DNA of 64,000 bases. It comes from a virus. Position 1 is the first letter of the stretch, and each line of letters opens with the position of its first letter. The notes beneath the pieces are model-generated. The model was not told the DNA's origin and ran no database searches. It saw only the letters and a list, made by a program, of their open reading frames with translations. Of the stretch, positions 49,454-57,562 are shown piece by piece. The DNA lies in IMG/VR virus record IMGVR_UViG_3300042731_007310, positions 20,479 to 84,478 of that record; one strand, 5' to 3'. Made by a program: the position numbers and the translations under genes.

Positions 49454-50911
49454 GTGTCCGTAATTCTTACAATCGATAACACCTTTGTTTATATCGATGG
49501 CGCTGATTTGAAAACTACGCGCGCTATCGATAACAAGTGTTCTTACAAGATAGCTGGTTACTTCTTCAGTCCAGCTTACAAATCCCGTAGATGGGATGGA
49601 AAAGAGCACCTATTCAAATTCACCAAGACTAACGGATATCACGCCCCTGTTGGTATGCTAACCGACATTGTTGACGTGTTGAATAAGAAGAAGGTCAAGT
49701 ATTCTGTTTCCTTCAAGACAAATCTGAAACACGATAAAGTGGATCTTGAATGGAATAATGAAATACAACTAAGAGACTACCAAAATGAAGCTGTAAAGGC
49801 GATGTTTGACAAGCCCTTTCCGGGTAGGGGTGTTTTAAAGATGCCAATACGTTCCGGAAAAACAAAGACAGTAGCCAAGATAATTCAGAAGATAGGTAGG
49901 CCTTCAATATTTGTTGTTCCTTCAAAGTGGCTTCTTTACCAAACAATAAATAGCGTAAAGGAGTGCATACCTAACGTAGAAGTAGGTCAGATTGGTGATA
50001 GCGTATATGATCCAAAATTTGTGACAGTAGCTACCATTCAATCGCTTGCTAAAATGGCTCCTATTCGTGGTACAAAAAAACGAGAAAGTAGACAAGCTCA
50101 TCCAGACTACTTCGGATTGATGACACGATTTGACTTAGGTATTTTTGATGAGTGTCATCATATACGTGGACAAGGTGACTGGCATAGAGTTTTTCTTGAT
50201 CTTGAAGCGAGATTCAAAATAGGTATTTCGGCTACTGTATTTTTCGACAACACCAAAGAACAGGAAGCTGGTATTATTTGGTTACGCGGAAATTGTGGAC
50301 CTATCAAGTGTGATATTCCGACTTCGCGATTGATCAAAGAAGGGTTTCTTTTACCTCAACACGTGAAAATCTACAAAGTTGAAGAACCAAATCTTCAAAA
50401 TTCAAGATACAGTGCAACACTAAAGAAGCGTTGTATCACCGAAAACCAATATCGAAACAAGATGATTGCTTCATTGGTTGAAGAACACCTACCAATGAAG
50501 ACGATTATAATAGCTAATGAACACAATCATATAGCTCGAATTTGTAATGAGCTTTTAGAGCTTGATATCGACTTTAGAACCCTAACAGGTAGAGACAAAC
50601 AGAGTAGAAGAGATAGTGTTGTTGAAGACTTCGTTAGTGGTAGATTCAACGTTATCATCGGAAATGTCTTAGGTGAAGGTGTTGATATTCCTGAAGTTGA
50701 ATGTGTGATAAACGCTGAAGGCGGTAAAGACGAAAAGAAGACTTGGCAAAGACAAAGAAATCTAACCATCGTAGAAGGTAGTGATAAGGTCCCTGTAATG
50801 ATAGATTTCTACGATGACACATGTTCATATTTTAGAAGGCATAGTAAGGCTAGATTGAAGGTCTATAAAAGCGAACCAGAATTCAAAACGGAGATCCTTG
50901 AATGGCGATAG
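49454..50911 (+). CDS. SF2 DNA/RNA helicase, UvsW-like
   Basis: 485 residues from GTG 49454. SF2 motifs in order: Q-like LRDYQNEAV near residue 106, Walker A PIRSGKTKT near 131, DECHH near 231 (motif II), SATVF near 258 (motif III), then ALTGRDKQ-like and VLGEGVDIPEVECVI (motif V), and WQRQRN (motif VI). Resembles T4 UvsW, which unwinds R-loops and branched DNA. First gene of the replication block and preceded by promoter element H. Its end overlaps the next ATG by 10 bases. Confidence 0.8.
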   Translation: MSVILTIDNTFVYIDGADLKTTRAIDNKCSYKIAGYFFSPAYKSRRWDGKEHLFKFTKTNGYHAPVGMLTDIVDVLNKKKVKYSVSFKTNLKHDKVDLEWNNEIQLRDYQNEAVKAMFDKPFPGRGVLKMPIRSGKTKTVAKIIQKIGRPSIFVVPSKWLLYQTINSVKECIPNVEVGQIGDSVYDPKFVTVATIQSLAKMAPIRGTKKRESRQAHPDYFGLMTRFDLGIFDECHHIRGQGDWHRVFLDLEARFKIGISATVFFDNTKEQEAGIIWLRGNCGPIKCDIPTSRLIKEGFLLPQHVKIYKVEEPNLQNSRYSATLKKRCITENQYRNKMIASLVEEHLPMKTIIIANEHNHIARICNELLELDIDFRTLTGRDKQSRRDSVVEDFVSGRFNVIIGNVLGEGVDIPEVECVINAEGGKDEKKTWQRQRNLTIVEGSDKVPVMIDFYDDTCSYFRRHSKARLKVYKSEPEFKTEILEWR

Positions 50912-51516
50912 GCAAGAAAAGCAAAAAGGGCGAAAGAATCAAAGCGCTTCCGGATCGTTTTGAGAATGAAGGACCTATCGAACTTCCGGAAGCATACGAG
51001 AAATTGTCTCATGTTGCTTTTGCTGTTTGGATTCGATTATCGGTAGCTTCAAGAGAAGATCTTCACGGTGGTAGACAATACATTGCTGATATTCTTGGTT
51101 ACTCTCAACGGCGATCAAATGAAATCCTTTTAGAGTTAGAAAGAAAAGGATTCATCATATTTATGCCTGAAGGACCTTGGCAAAAAACAGCGATCGCAAT
51201 CATGAGAAAACCACTTTTGAGAAGGGGTGCAAACTTCACTAAATTTTCCGGATTTCTGTCAAAAGTCGATTTCACAATTAACAGAAGTCCGGAAAATTTC
51301 GATCTGAGAGCTAAAATTCACACTGTTATTGTTGGAACCGGTCAGTATAAATCTATACCTGAATCTAGTGATTTTTTTGATCATTCACGAACTTGCACGG
51401 ATCCGTCACACACTTGCACGAATTCGTCACACACTTGCACGAATTCGTCACACACTTGCTTAGCCAAAAAAACGAATCCTATAAATTTATGCCGTTTGAA
51501 GAAGGAAAAAAAATGA
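50902..51516 (+). CDS. replication initiator-like protein with internal iterons
   Basis: 204 residues. A winged-helix region (LHGGRQYIADILGYSQRRSN, EILLELERKGFIIFM) sits at about residues 55-95, like the DNA-binding half of lambda O-type initiators. The C-terminal part is repetitive (CTDPSHTCTNSSHTCTNSSH) because it is encoded by a 21-base-pair tandem repeat. The gene lies just upstream of the primosome genes, as O lies before P in lambda. SD GGAG; ATGA overlap downstream. Confidence 0.6.
   Translation: MAIGKKSKKGERIKALPDRFENEGPIELPEAYEKLSHVAFAVWIRLSVASREDLHGGRQYIADILGYSQRRSNEILLELERKGFIIFMPEGPWQKTAIAIMRKPLLRRGANFTKFSGFLSKVDFTINRSPENFDLRAKIHTVIVGTGQYKSIPESSDFFDHSRTCTDPSHTCTNSSHTCTNSSHTCLAKKTNPINLCRLKKEKK
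51391..51460 (+). repeat. 21-bp iteron array, candidate replication origin
   Basis: Three tandem 21-base direct repeats (51391-51411, 51412-51432, 51433-51453) plus a 7-base partial copy. The repeat frame is ACTTGCAC-core-CACAC; the centre is the palindrome ACGGATCCGT in copy 1 and ACGAATTCGT in copies 2 and 3, so the two changes are symmetric. AT-rich stretches flank it (TTTTTTGATC before; AAAAAAA and TATAAATTTA after). The layout recalls lambda ori inside gene O. Confidence 0.7.
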
Positions 51517-52415
51517 AATTGGTCGAAAAAAAGTCCGCTTCAACTAGCAGAAATTATAGGCGTAAATTTGTACAAGAAAACGGCTATCTAAAAGAATCGG
51601 ACGTCTATAGTAATATATGTAGTAATTTAAGATCTTATAAAGAACAAGATAAAATTAATAGACGAGCTTTACGTAGTAAAGCGAGTCATATTAGAAAAGT
51701 AAGAAACCAGAATAATCGTTCTCGCGGAATTGAAGTCATTGAATGGGATGATTTAGAAATCATCACCTTCAATCCAATAAATAAGAAACACAAAAAACAT
51801 CTTCAAATACTTCGTCTCAATCCCCGGAATTCTAAAAGACAAAAATTGGTGTCAAGATTAGAAACAGAATTTTGTAGATTGTATTCGAGATATAGAAGAG
51901 CGGCTGAAAGAGCACTTGATAGAACCACGGTTGTTTATGATGTACATGAGAACGAAAGAAAGTATGCTGCACTTGCCGCGATCACATGTCTTCAGAAGGG
52001 AGTAACACCTAGACAGGTTTTTGAATACTGGCACAAAAACATAAAACACTTCAAAGGTGCTAACACAATGACAATACCTTCTTTATCTTTTATATCAAGC
52101 GCTGCAAACATAGATACAGTAGCTTGTTCATTGGTTCCGGATAAGGACGATCCAAAAAAGAAACGAGTAAAAACAAAGGAACCTGAATTTAGGCCTTCGT
52201 TTGGAAATAGTTTCAGTGACACTTCCGGATTAGACATTCGTCTTAGAGAACGACTAACAAAGGCTGGTTATGATACTACAAAATATAATGACCGTTATTT
52301 GATGACAGTTCAAAAAACGGCTTTAGCTATTGCAATGGGTAGAGATATCTTTGTGCCAGAAAGCGAAATAGGTGAGATGTCTAGATGGGTAGCGGAGAAT
52401 TTATATGCGACGTGA
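51513..52415 (+). CDS. replication-module protein, DnaD/primosome-like candidate
   Basis: 300 residues from ATG 51513, chosen for AAGGA 6-7 bases upstream and ATGA overlap; the longer frame from 51393 would run through the iterons. Very basic N-terminal half. The middle (RAAERALDRTTVVYDVHENE, ALAAITCLQKGVTPRQVFEY) is helical and resembles small DnaD-like or initiator-partner domains. Lies between initiator and helicase loader. Function inferred from position. Confidence 0.5.
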   Translation: MKLVEKKSASTSRNYRRKFVQENGYLKESDVYSNICSNLRSYKEQDKINRRALRSKASHIRKVRNQNNRSRGIEVIEWDDLEIITFNPINKKHKKHLQILRLNPRNSKRQKLVSRLETEFCRLYSRYRRAAERALDRTTVVYDVHENERKYAALAAITCLQKGVTPRQVFEYWHKNIKHFKGANTMTIPSLSFISSAANIDTVACSLVPDKDDPKKKRVKTKEPEFRPSFGNSFSDTSGLDIRLRERLTKAGYDTTKYNDRYLMTVQKTALAIAMGRDIFVPESEIGEMSRWVAENLYAT

Positions 52416-53079
52416 AAATGAAGTTCATGATTTTACATCGGTTATGTACGATGAATATGGTGAAGAAGATCCAGTAGCCGAGTATCGTATAGCTTGCTAC
52501 GAAGCTTGTATTCCAAAAACGTTTTGGGATGTATCATCAAAACATGTTTCTCACAACGAAGAAGTTTTCAATAAAGTGGTTGTGTCGTATCGAAAGCATT
52601 GGAAGAAAGCGATAAGGAAGGGGTATTCTTTATTATTCGTAGGAGATAACGGAAGTGGGAAAACCATGTTTATCAGTTATCTGTTGACTCAAATGATAAA
52701 ACGTGGATTGACAGCTTACTACACTACTCTTACTCAACTTGACATAGATATCAAAATGGGTTTCAGGGATAACGATTTAGCGTTGAGACTTGAATATATG
52801 TTGGAAAGTGATTTTGTTGCTATCGACGAGATAGGGAAAGAATCTTTCAAAACAGACGGGTATCTAACCACTCGACTAGAGCACTATTTGAAAAAGCGAT
52901 ATGATGATGGTGAACCAATGTTGTTATCTTCGAATATTGATATTGAATCATTGTGTAAGATGTATGGTTCGACTATTGAATCTATGCTTGACGGAAAATA
53001 CAGAACAGTCTCATTAGAGCCCGGTGATTTTAGGAAGTCAACTAAGGCTAGGATGAAGAAGGATATGAACTACAAATGA
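52405..53079 (+). CDS. DnaC/IstB-like helicase loader ATPase
   Basis: 224 residues. AAA+ loader with Walker A LFVGDNGSGKTMF near residue 79 and Walker B VAIDEIGKE near 140 (in the DFVAIDEIG stretch), plus a sensor-like LLSSNIDIESL near 176. Loaders of this kind deliver DnaB to an opened origin. The next gene is the DnaB homologue, overlapping by 4 bases, which supports the role. Confidence 0.8.
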   Translation: MRRENEVHDFTSVMYDEYGEEDPVAEYRIACYEACIPKTFWDVSSKHVSHNEEVFNKVVVSYRKHWKKAIRKGYSLLFVGDNGSGKTMFISYLLTQMIKRGLTAYYTTLTQLDIDIKMGFRDNDLALRLEYMLESDFVAIDEIGKESFKTDGYLTTRLEHYLKKRYDDGEPMLLSSNIDIESLCKMYGSTIESMLDGKYRTVSLEPGDFRKSTKARMKKDMNYK

Positions 53080-54506
53080 AATTCGATCAAAAATATGAGG
53101 ATCAAGTTTTATCTCAGTGTTTGAGAGATGAGAATTTCTTGAAACGTGCTAGCCGTGTTTGTGAAGCTCATATTTTTTCTACCAAAGAAAGATCATGGTT
53201 GTGGAATATTATTCATGATAATTGGAAAAGTTATCGTGAAAGGACCACACCAAATATCATAAAGTCGCGAGCGAAAAATGATTTTGATAAAAAAGACAAA
53301 AGGAAGCCATATTTAGTTTTAGCCAAAAGAATAATTCAAACAAAACCGCGTAATCCGAAAACTGTTTTAGACGAGCTTGACAAGTTTGTTCGTCACGTAA
53401 ACGTTCAGATAGCAATTGAAAAAGGCGCTGAACTTCTAGAGAAGAACAAAGTAGAAGAAGCCGAAAGGGTAATAGCTAAAAGTTCAAGGTCTATTGTTAG
53501 ACAAAGAAACTATACTCACATACCTTGGATAGAAAATTTTGATTCACGTCAAGAACAAAGAAAATACGAAAGAGATCATCCTGAAGAGTACGTTACGATA
53601 CCATTTGGATTTCCTAAGATAGACAAGGTTTTATCTGGTGGTGGAAGAAAGGGTGAACTTGGACTTATTATTGGTACTACAGGAAGGGGTAAATCTGTTT
53701 TTCTGACAAACGTAGCTATGGCGTGTGTAGCGCGCGGATTCAACGCTATCTATTTTGGTTTCGAAATGCCAGCGCGCCAATTAGCAACACGTCAAGATTC
53801 AAGGTGGTCAGGTATAAAGTATAACAAGTTCAAGGCGTATGATTTTGATCCTTCAGAAATGAGATTATTAGCTAGGCGATTGAAGAAAGCAAAAAAGAAA
53901 TTCAAAAACAGACTTCATATAGTTTCTATGCCAGTTAGATCGGCGAATATGTTAGACGTAAGGAATGCAATAGATGATATAAGACAGGATTTTGGATTTG
54001 AAGCTGATGCAATATTTTTAGATTCAGCGGACCATCTTCGATCGCTTGAAGGTTATGGAAGTAATTATCGCCTTCAACAGGCTGAAGTATATTGGTCATG
54101 TAAAGAACTAGCTGAAGAAGATGGTTACTTTGTTATGTCTTCAACACAAGCCGGTAAAGAATGGGTGAAGAGAATAGCTACCGCTGAAGCTTCTTCTGAA
54201 TCTTATGACAAGAGTAGGATCGCGGATTTGGTTTTATCACTAAATGATCCGTTTGAGATGAGAAAAAAGGGTAGAAAAACAATCGTTCAAGACGATGACG
54301 ACGATGACGACGATTTTGAAAAAGACGAAGAAATAGATACGCCTACGGTGAAAGAAGGTTCTAAGTTACTAGAGCTTTACATGAGTAAGTATCGTGATGG
54401 CGATTCAAAATTCAAGGTTGACCTTGAATGTGATTTTTCAACAATCACAATGAAAGAAATTTCTAAAGACGATGACGATGACGAAGGTGATGACGATGAC
54501 GATTGA
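53076..54506 (+). CDS. dnaB: replicative DnaB-like helicase
   Basis: 476 residues. RecA-fold helicase: Walker A IIGTTGRGKSVFLTN near residue 199, then AIYFGFEMPARQLATR, and Walker B AIFLDSADHLRSLEG near 310, SSTQAGKEW near 355. The N-terminal region (DQVLSQCLRDENFLKRASRV) is the DnaB N-terminal domain. The C-terminal 60 residues carry two poly-Asp runs encoded by GAT/GAC repeats, an unusual addition. The methyltransferase gene starts inside its last 11 bases. Confidence 0.85.
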   Translation: MKFDQKYEDQVLSQCLRDENFLKRASRVCEAHIFSTKERSWLWNIIHDNWKSYRERTTPNIIKSRAKNDFDKKDKRKPYLVLAKRIIQTKPRNPKTVLDELDKFVRHVNVQIAIEKGAELLEKNKVEEAERVIAKSSRSIVRQRNYTHIPWIENFDSRQEQRKYERDHPEEYVTIPFGFPKIDKVLSGGGRKGELGLIIGTTGRGKSVFLTNVAMACVARGFNAIYFGFEMPARQLATRQDSRWSGIKYNKFKAYDFDPSEMRLLARRLKKAKKKFKNRLHIVSMPVRSANMLDVRNAIDDIRQDFGFEADAIFLDSADHLRSLEGYGSNYRLQQAEVYWSCKELAEEDGYFVMSSTQAGKEWVKRIATAEASSESYDKSRIADLVLSLNDPFEMRKKGRKTIVQDDDDDDDDFEKDEEIDTPTVKEGSKLLELYMSKYRDGDSKFKVDLECDFSTITMKEISKDDDDDEGDDDDD

Positions 54507-55278
54507 GAGAAGATGGCAAATAGCTAATCAGTGGCTTGAAGATTCAAAATCAAATTGGATGGTTTTCTTGTGTGATGCCTTTGAAGGAATGAGGTTGATT
54601 CCTTCCGGAAGTATAGATTTGATAGTTACCGATCCGGCTTATGAATCGCTCGAAAAATATCGTGACAGTAAAGCTAGAATCAAGAAGTATGAAAGAGAAA
54701 AAGCGGCTGGTAAGTTGAAGGGTACGCGTATACCACGATTACGTGACTGGTTTGAGATAATGCCTAATGATAGGTTTCCGGAATTGTTGGATCAATACTA
54801 TAGAATCATGTCTGAAAATTCGCACTGTTACATTTTCTGTGATGACGAAACTTCCGATGTGATCAAGAAGTATGTTGATGAACAAGGTAAGTTCAAATGG
54901 TGGAAGCGTATTGTTTGGGATAAGCTACACCGTGGTCAAGGTTATCACTATCCAAACCAACATGAATTTATTATCTTCTTGGAAAAGGGAAAGCGTAAAC
55001 TAAACACTTTCGATTATGCTTCAGTGATTCAGTGTAAACGTGTTTCGAAAAAGTCGTTAGGTGGAAGGGATCCGGGTCCTACTGAAAAACCGGTTAGCCT
55101 AATTGAAAAATTTGTTTTGAACAGTAGTAACCCTGGTGAAATCGTTTTCGATTCGTTTTTAGGACGTGGTCCTACCGGTGTAGCAGCGGTGAGTAATGGC
55201 CGTGAATTCCTTGGTTTTGATTTGGACAAGAAAGCTGTTAGAATATCACGTGATAGATTGAGAAATATTGAGTTATGA
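54496..55278 (+). CDS. beta-class DNA methyltransferase (N6-adenine or N4-cytosine)
   Basis: 260 residues from ATG 54496, picked for GAAGG 8 bases upstream; ATGs at 54472, 54478 and 54490 are in frame because of the GAT/GAC repeat. Motif IV is DLIVTDPAYESL near residues 42-53, with the Tyr of DPPY kept and a Pro changed to Ala. The AdoMet site FDSFLGRGPTGVAAV (FxGxG type) comes after it near 218, so the order is that of the beta class. It may protect phage DNA or mark origins. ATGA overlap with the primase. Confidence 0.75.
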   Translation: MTIERRWQIANQWLEDSKSNWMVFLCDAFEGMRLIPSGSIDLIVTDPAYESLEKYRDSKARIKKYEREKAAGKLKGTRIPRLRDWFEIMPNDRFPELLDQYYRIMSENSHCYIFCDDETSDVIKKYVDEQGKFKWWKRIVWDKLHRGQGYHYPNQHEFIIFLEKGKRKLNTFDYASVIQCKRVSKKSLGGRDPGPTEKPVSLIEKFVLNSSNPGEIVFDSFLGRGPTGVAAVSNGREFLGFDLDKKAVRISRDRLRNIEL

Positions 55279-56312
55279 GATTTGATATAGAAGAATACAT
55301 TTTATCTAATCTAGCAAGGCCAAAACCTGTTCAGTCAAAGAATGGTCAAGAGATGACAGCCGTTTGTCCATCTTGCGAAAAATATGGTGGATTTTATATA
55401 AATAAAGAAACAGGTGCTTATCTTTGTAATAAGTGTGGCTTTAGGGCTATGACGGTTGTTGGATTGGTTGCTAAAGTTGAAGATATATCTTGGTCTGAAG
55501 CGCGCGCTTACATCTTCCAAAAATCGGTGAAGTTGAGAAGGAAGTCAGATGTTTTTTCACTTATCGACAGAATAAGATCCTTACGTCCGGAAGCGGTGAA
55601 GGACGATGAAAAACGTGAAAATGTAGACGTTGATTTACCAGAATATTTCGTTCCTATTTTCGATCCAAAAAGAACACCGAATTGGAAAATACCTCATTAC
55701 TTGAAGCAACGTAAGATAAAGTCTTACACTGTGAAAGATTGGGGTTTAGGATACTGTCGGAAGGGGAAATATTCGGATAGGTTGATTATCCCGATTGAAT
55801 GCCCTAATGGAGTTTCTTGGACTGCTAGGGCTATGTCTGATGACGTGTATGGCCCGAAGTATCTAAACCCACCAGGTGCGGACCATTCTAGGCTTCTAAT
55901 CGGCTGGAATGTTTCAAGGATTACTGGCGACTTGGTTTTGGTTGAAGGTCCCTTAGACGCTGTTAGGCTGTATCAAAACGATATTTCAGCTCTAGCGTTG
56001 GGTGGTAAAGAAATTCATGACGAACAATTGGGTTTATTGATGAAGCTGAACAAATCATCAGCGATAACAATTATGCTTGATCCAACCGAAGATATAGCGC
56101 CATACGACATAGCCGCTCGTTTATCTGTACATTTTGATTACATCTATATAGCAAGATTGCCGAAAGTGAAAATTAATGGAGAAATGGTAGATCCTGGTAG
56201 CGCTCCTAAAAAAATGTCGCATAGGGCTATCGAAAACGCTGAAAGGTGGACTGGTTCGAGATCTCCAAGGTTGAAGGCGATTATTTCAAGAAGTCGTGAA
56301 AAATTGCGGTAA
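55275..56312 (+). CDS. DnaG-type primase (zinc ribbon plus TOPRIM)
   Basis: 345 residues. CPSC near 31 and CNKC near 51 form the zinc ribbon (VCPSCEKYGGFYINKETGAY). The catalytic core has YLKQRKIKSYTVKDWGLGYC, then IPIECPNGVSWTARAM. TOPRIM is DLVLVEGPLDAVRLYQND near 220 (the conserved Glu) and TIMLDPTEDIAPYD near 272 (Asp-x-Asp-like DPTED). Shorter than E. coli DnaG; the C-terminal helicase-binding domain is short. Ends the replication operon. Confidence 0.85.
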   Translation: MRFDIEEYILSNLARPKPVQSKNGQEMTAVCPSCEKYGGFYINKETGAYLCNKCGFRAMTVVGLVAKVEDISWSEARAYIFQKSVKLRRKSDVFSLIDRIRSLRPEAVKDDEKRENVDVDLPEYFVPIFDPKRTPNWKIPHYLKQRKIKSYTVKDWGLGYCRKGKYSDRLIIPIECPNGVSWTARAMSDDVYGPKYLNPPGADHSRLLIGWNVSRITGDLVLVEGPLDAVRLYQNDISALALGGKEIHDEQLGLLMKLNKSSAITIMLDPTEDIAPYDIAARLSVHFDYIYIARLPKVKINGEMVDPGSAPKKMSHRAIENAERWTGSRSPRLKAIISRSREKLR

Positions 56313-56328
56313 ATATTACCACAATACC

Positions 56329-56357
56329 TTGACTGTTGAAGCAAGTTGGTATATAAG
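56329..56357 (+). promoter_or_regulatory. sigma-70-type promoter upstream of the CobS-like gene
   Basis: TTGACT (56329-56334), 17-base spacer, TATAAG (56352-56357). Transcription would start near 56364, leaving an 80-base leader with an AAAGGAG SD before ATG 56444. Confidence 0.65.
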
Positions 56358-56369
56358 TATACTTATATA
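56350..56369 (+). promoter_or_regulatory. 20-bp perfect palindrome over the -10 box (operator candidate)
   Basis: TATATAAGTA followed at once by its reverse complement TACTTATATA; no mismatch. It covers the -10 hexamer and the predicted start site. A run of eight Ts begins 4 bases after it, so a weak terminator or attenuator is a second reading. Confidence 0.6.
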
Positions 56370-56443
56370 TTGGTTTTTTTTACTTGACCAAATTGTGTTT
56401 TTCGATAACAACTACATGATGACAAAAAAAGGAGATCGACAAA

Positions 56444-57562
56444 ATGGGGAAAGCAAAGGAGCCTACCGATCATAAGGGTAGGGAAAAGGTACAATGTCGT
56501 GAATGTGGCTTGTGGTTTCATAGGCTTGACGTTCATATTGGTTCTAAGCACGGTGGTGTAGAAGATTATAAGAAAAAACACCCTGGTGCTCCTTTACTTT
56601 CGGAAACAGCAAGAAGAAGGGTTGGAAGTCACGACGATTCAGAAGATGTTTTCAAGTTTGGTGTAGCGCGCCTAACTATGAGAGACGATCTTGACGAATA
56701 CGATGAACAATTCGTGGCTAAACATGATGAGCAATGGGAATTAGGTGTAGATGAACGTGAAGCGCTTGAAGCCCTATCGTTAGCAGTTGAAGATGACGAA
56801 AACGTTTTGATAGTTGGTCCACCAGGTATAGGTAAATCAACACTTGTAAAAGAACTATCGGCTATCTGTAATCATCCACTTCGAAGAACTTCATTCCGTG
56901 GTGATATGAGGGCTAGCGATCTCGTTGGTAAGGGAGTGCTGAAGGTCGATAACGATAGTGGTCAATCGATTACTGATTATATGGGTGGAATACTACCCGA
57001 TTCCGCTGAACGTGGTCATTGGCTGATGATAGACGAATTCGATTCAGGTCCAGCGGAAATTATGTTCATACTATTTCCAGTGTTAGAAGACGAAAGATCT
57101 TTGATGTTATTGGGTAAAGACGGTGGTGTGAATGTTTCTTTTGACGATAACTTTCGGTTTATCGCCACTGCTAACACATTAGGTTTTGGTGATGAAAGCG
57201 GATTGTATGCCGGAACCGCTCCTATCAATGAAGCGCTACTTGATCGTTTCCATACCGTGATTACAATGAACTATCCGGAAGCTAATAACGAAGTAAATCG
57301 GATAGTGAAGAAAAGTAGTATCGAAAAGGGCGACGCTGAAAAGATGGTTGCGATTGCTACTAAGGTTCGTGAAGCACAAACAAGGGATGAAACAACGGCA
57401 AGCCTTTCGCCTAGAAGGTTGATTATGTGGGCGAAAAAAGCTGTACGTATGGGAGATATAAGAAGGGCGGCGAAATATACAATTACTAATCGATTGCCTT
57501 CTGATGAAAGTGTTTTTGTTGAAGGTATTATTCAACGTTATTTCGGTGGAACCGTTACATAA
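56444..57562 (+). CDS. CobS/MoxR-like AAA+ ATPase with N-terminal zinc finger
   Basis: 372 residues. AAA+ core: Walker A IVGPPGIGKSTLVKE near 124, FRGDMRASDLVGKG, Walker B WLMIDEFDSG near 194, then RFIATANTLGFGD and the arginine-rich LSPRRLIMWAKKA. This is the MoxR/CobS branch, which remodels partner proteins with a VWA protein, encoded next door. The N-terminal 50 residues carry CRECGLWFHRLDVHIGSKHG, a C2H2-like finger as in MucR. In cobalamin biosynthesis CobS acts in cobalt chelation; in phages its target is unknown. AAAGGAG SD. Confidence 0.75.
   Translation: MGKAKEPTDHKGREKVQCRECGLWFHRLDVHIGSKHGGVEDYKKKHPGAPLLSETARRRVGSHDDSEDVFKFGVARLTMRDDLDEYDEQFVAKHDEQWELGVDEREALEALSLAVEDDENVLIVGPPGIGKSTLVKELSAICNHPLRRTSFRGDMRASDLVGKGVLKVDNDSGQSITDYMGGILPDSAERGHWLMIDEFDSGPAEIMFILFPVLEDERSLMLLGKDGGVNVSFDDNFRFIATANTLGFGDESGLYAGTAPINEALLDRFHTVITMNYPEANNEVNRIVKKSSIEKGDAEKMVAIATKVREAQTRDETTASLSPRRLIMWAKKAVRMGDIRRAAKYTITNRLPSDESVFVEGIIQRYFGGTVT

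Noticed and set aside
51391-51460. Possible CRISPR array
   Set aside because: The units are contiguous 21-base repeats without spacers and lie within a coding frame.
51393-51512. N-terminal extension of the gene at 51513 (His/Thr/Leu repeat)
   Set aside because: It is only the second-frame reading of the iterons and lacks an SD, while ATG 51513 has a good SD and an ATGA overlap.
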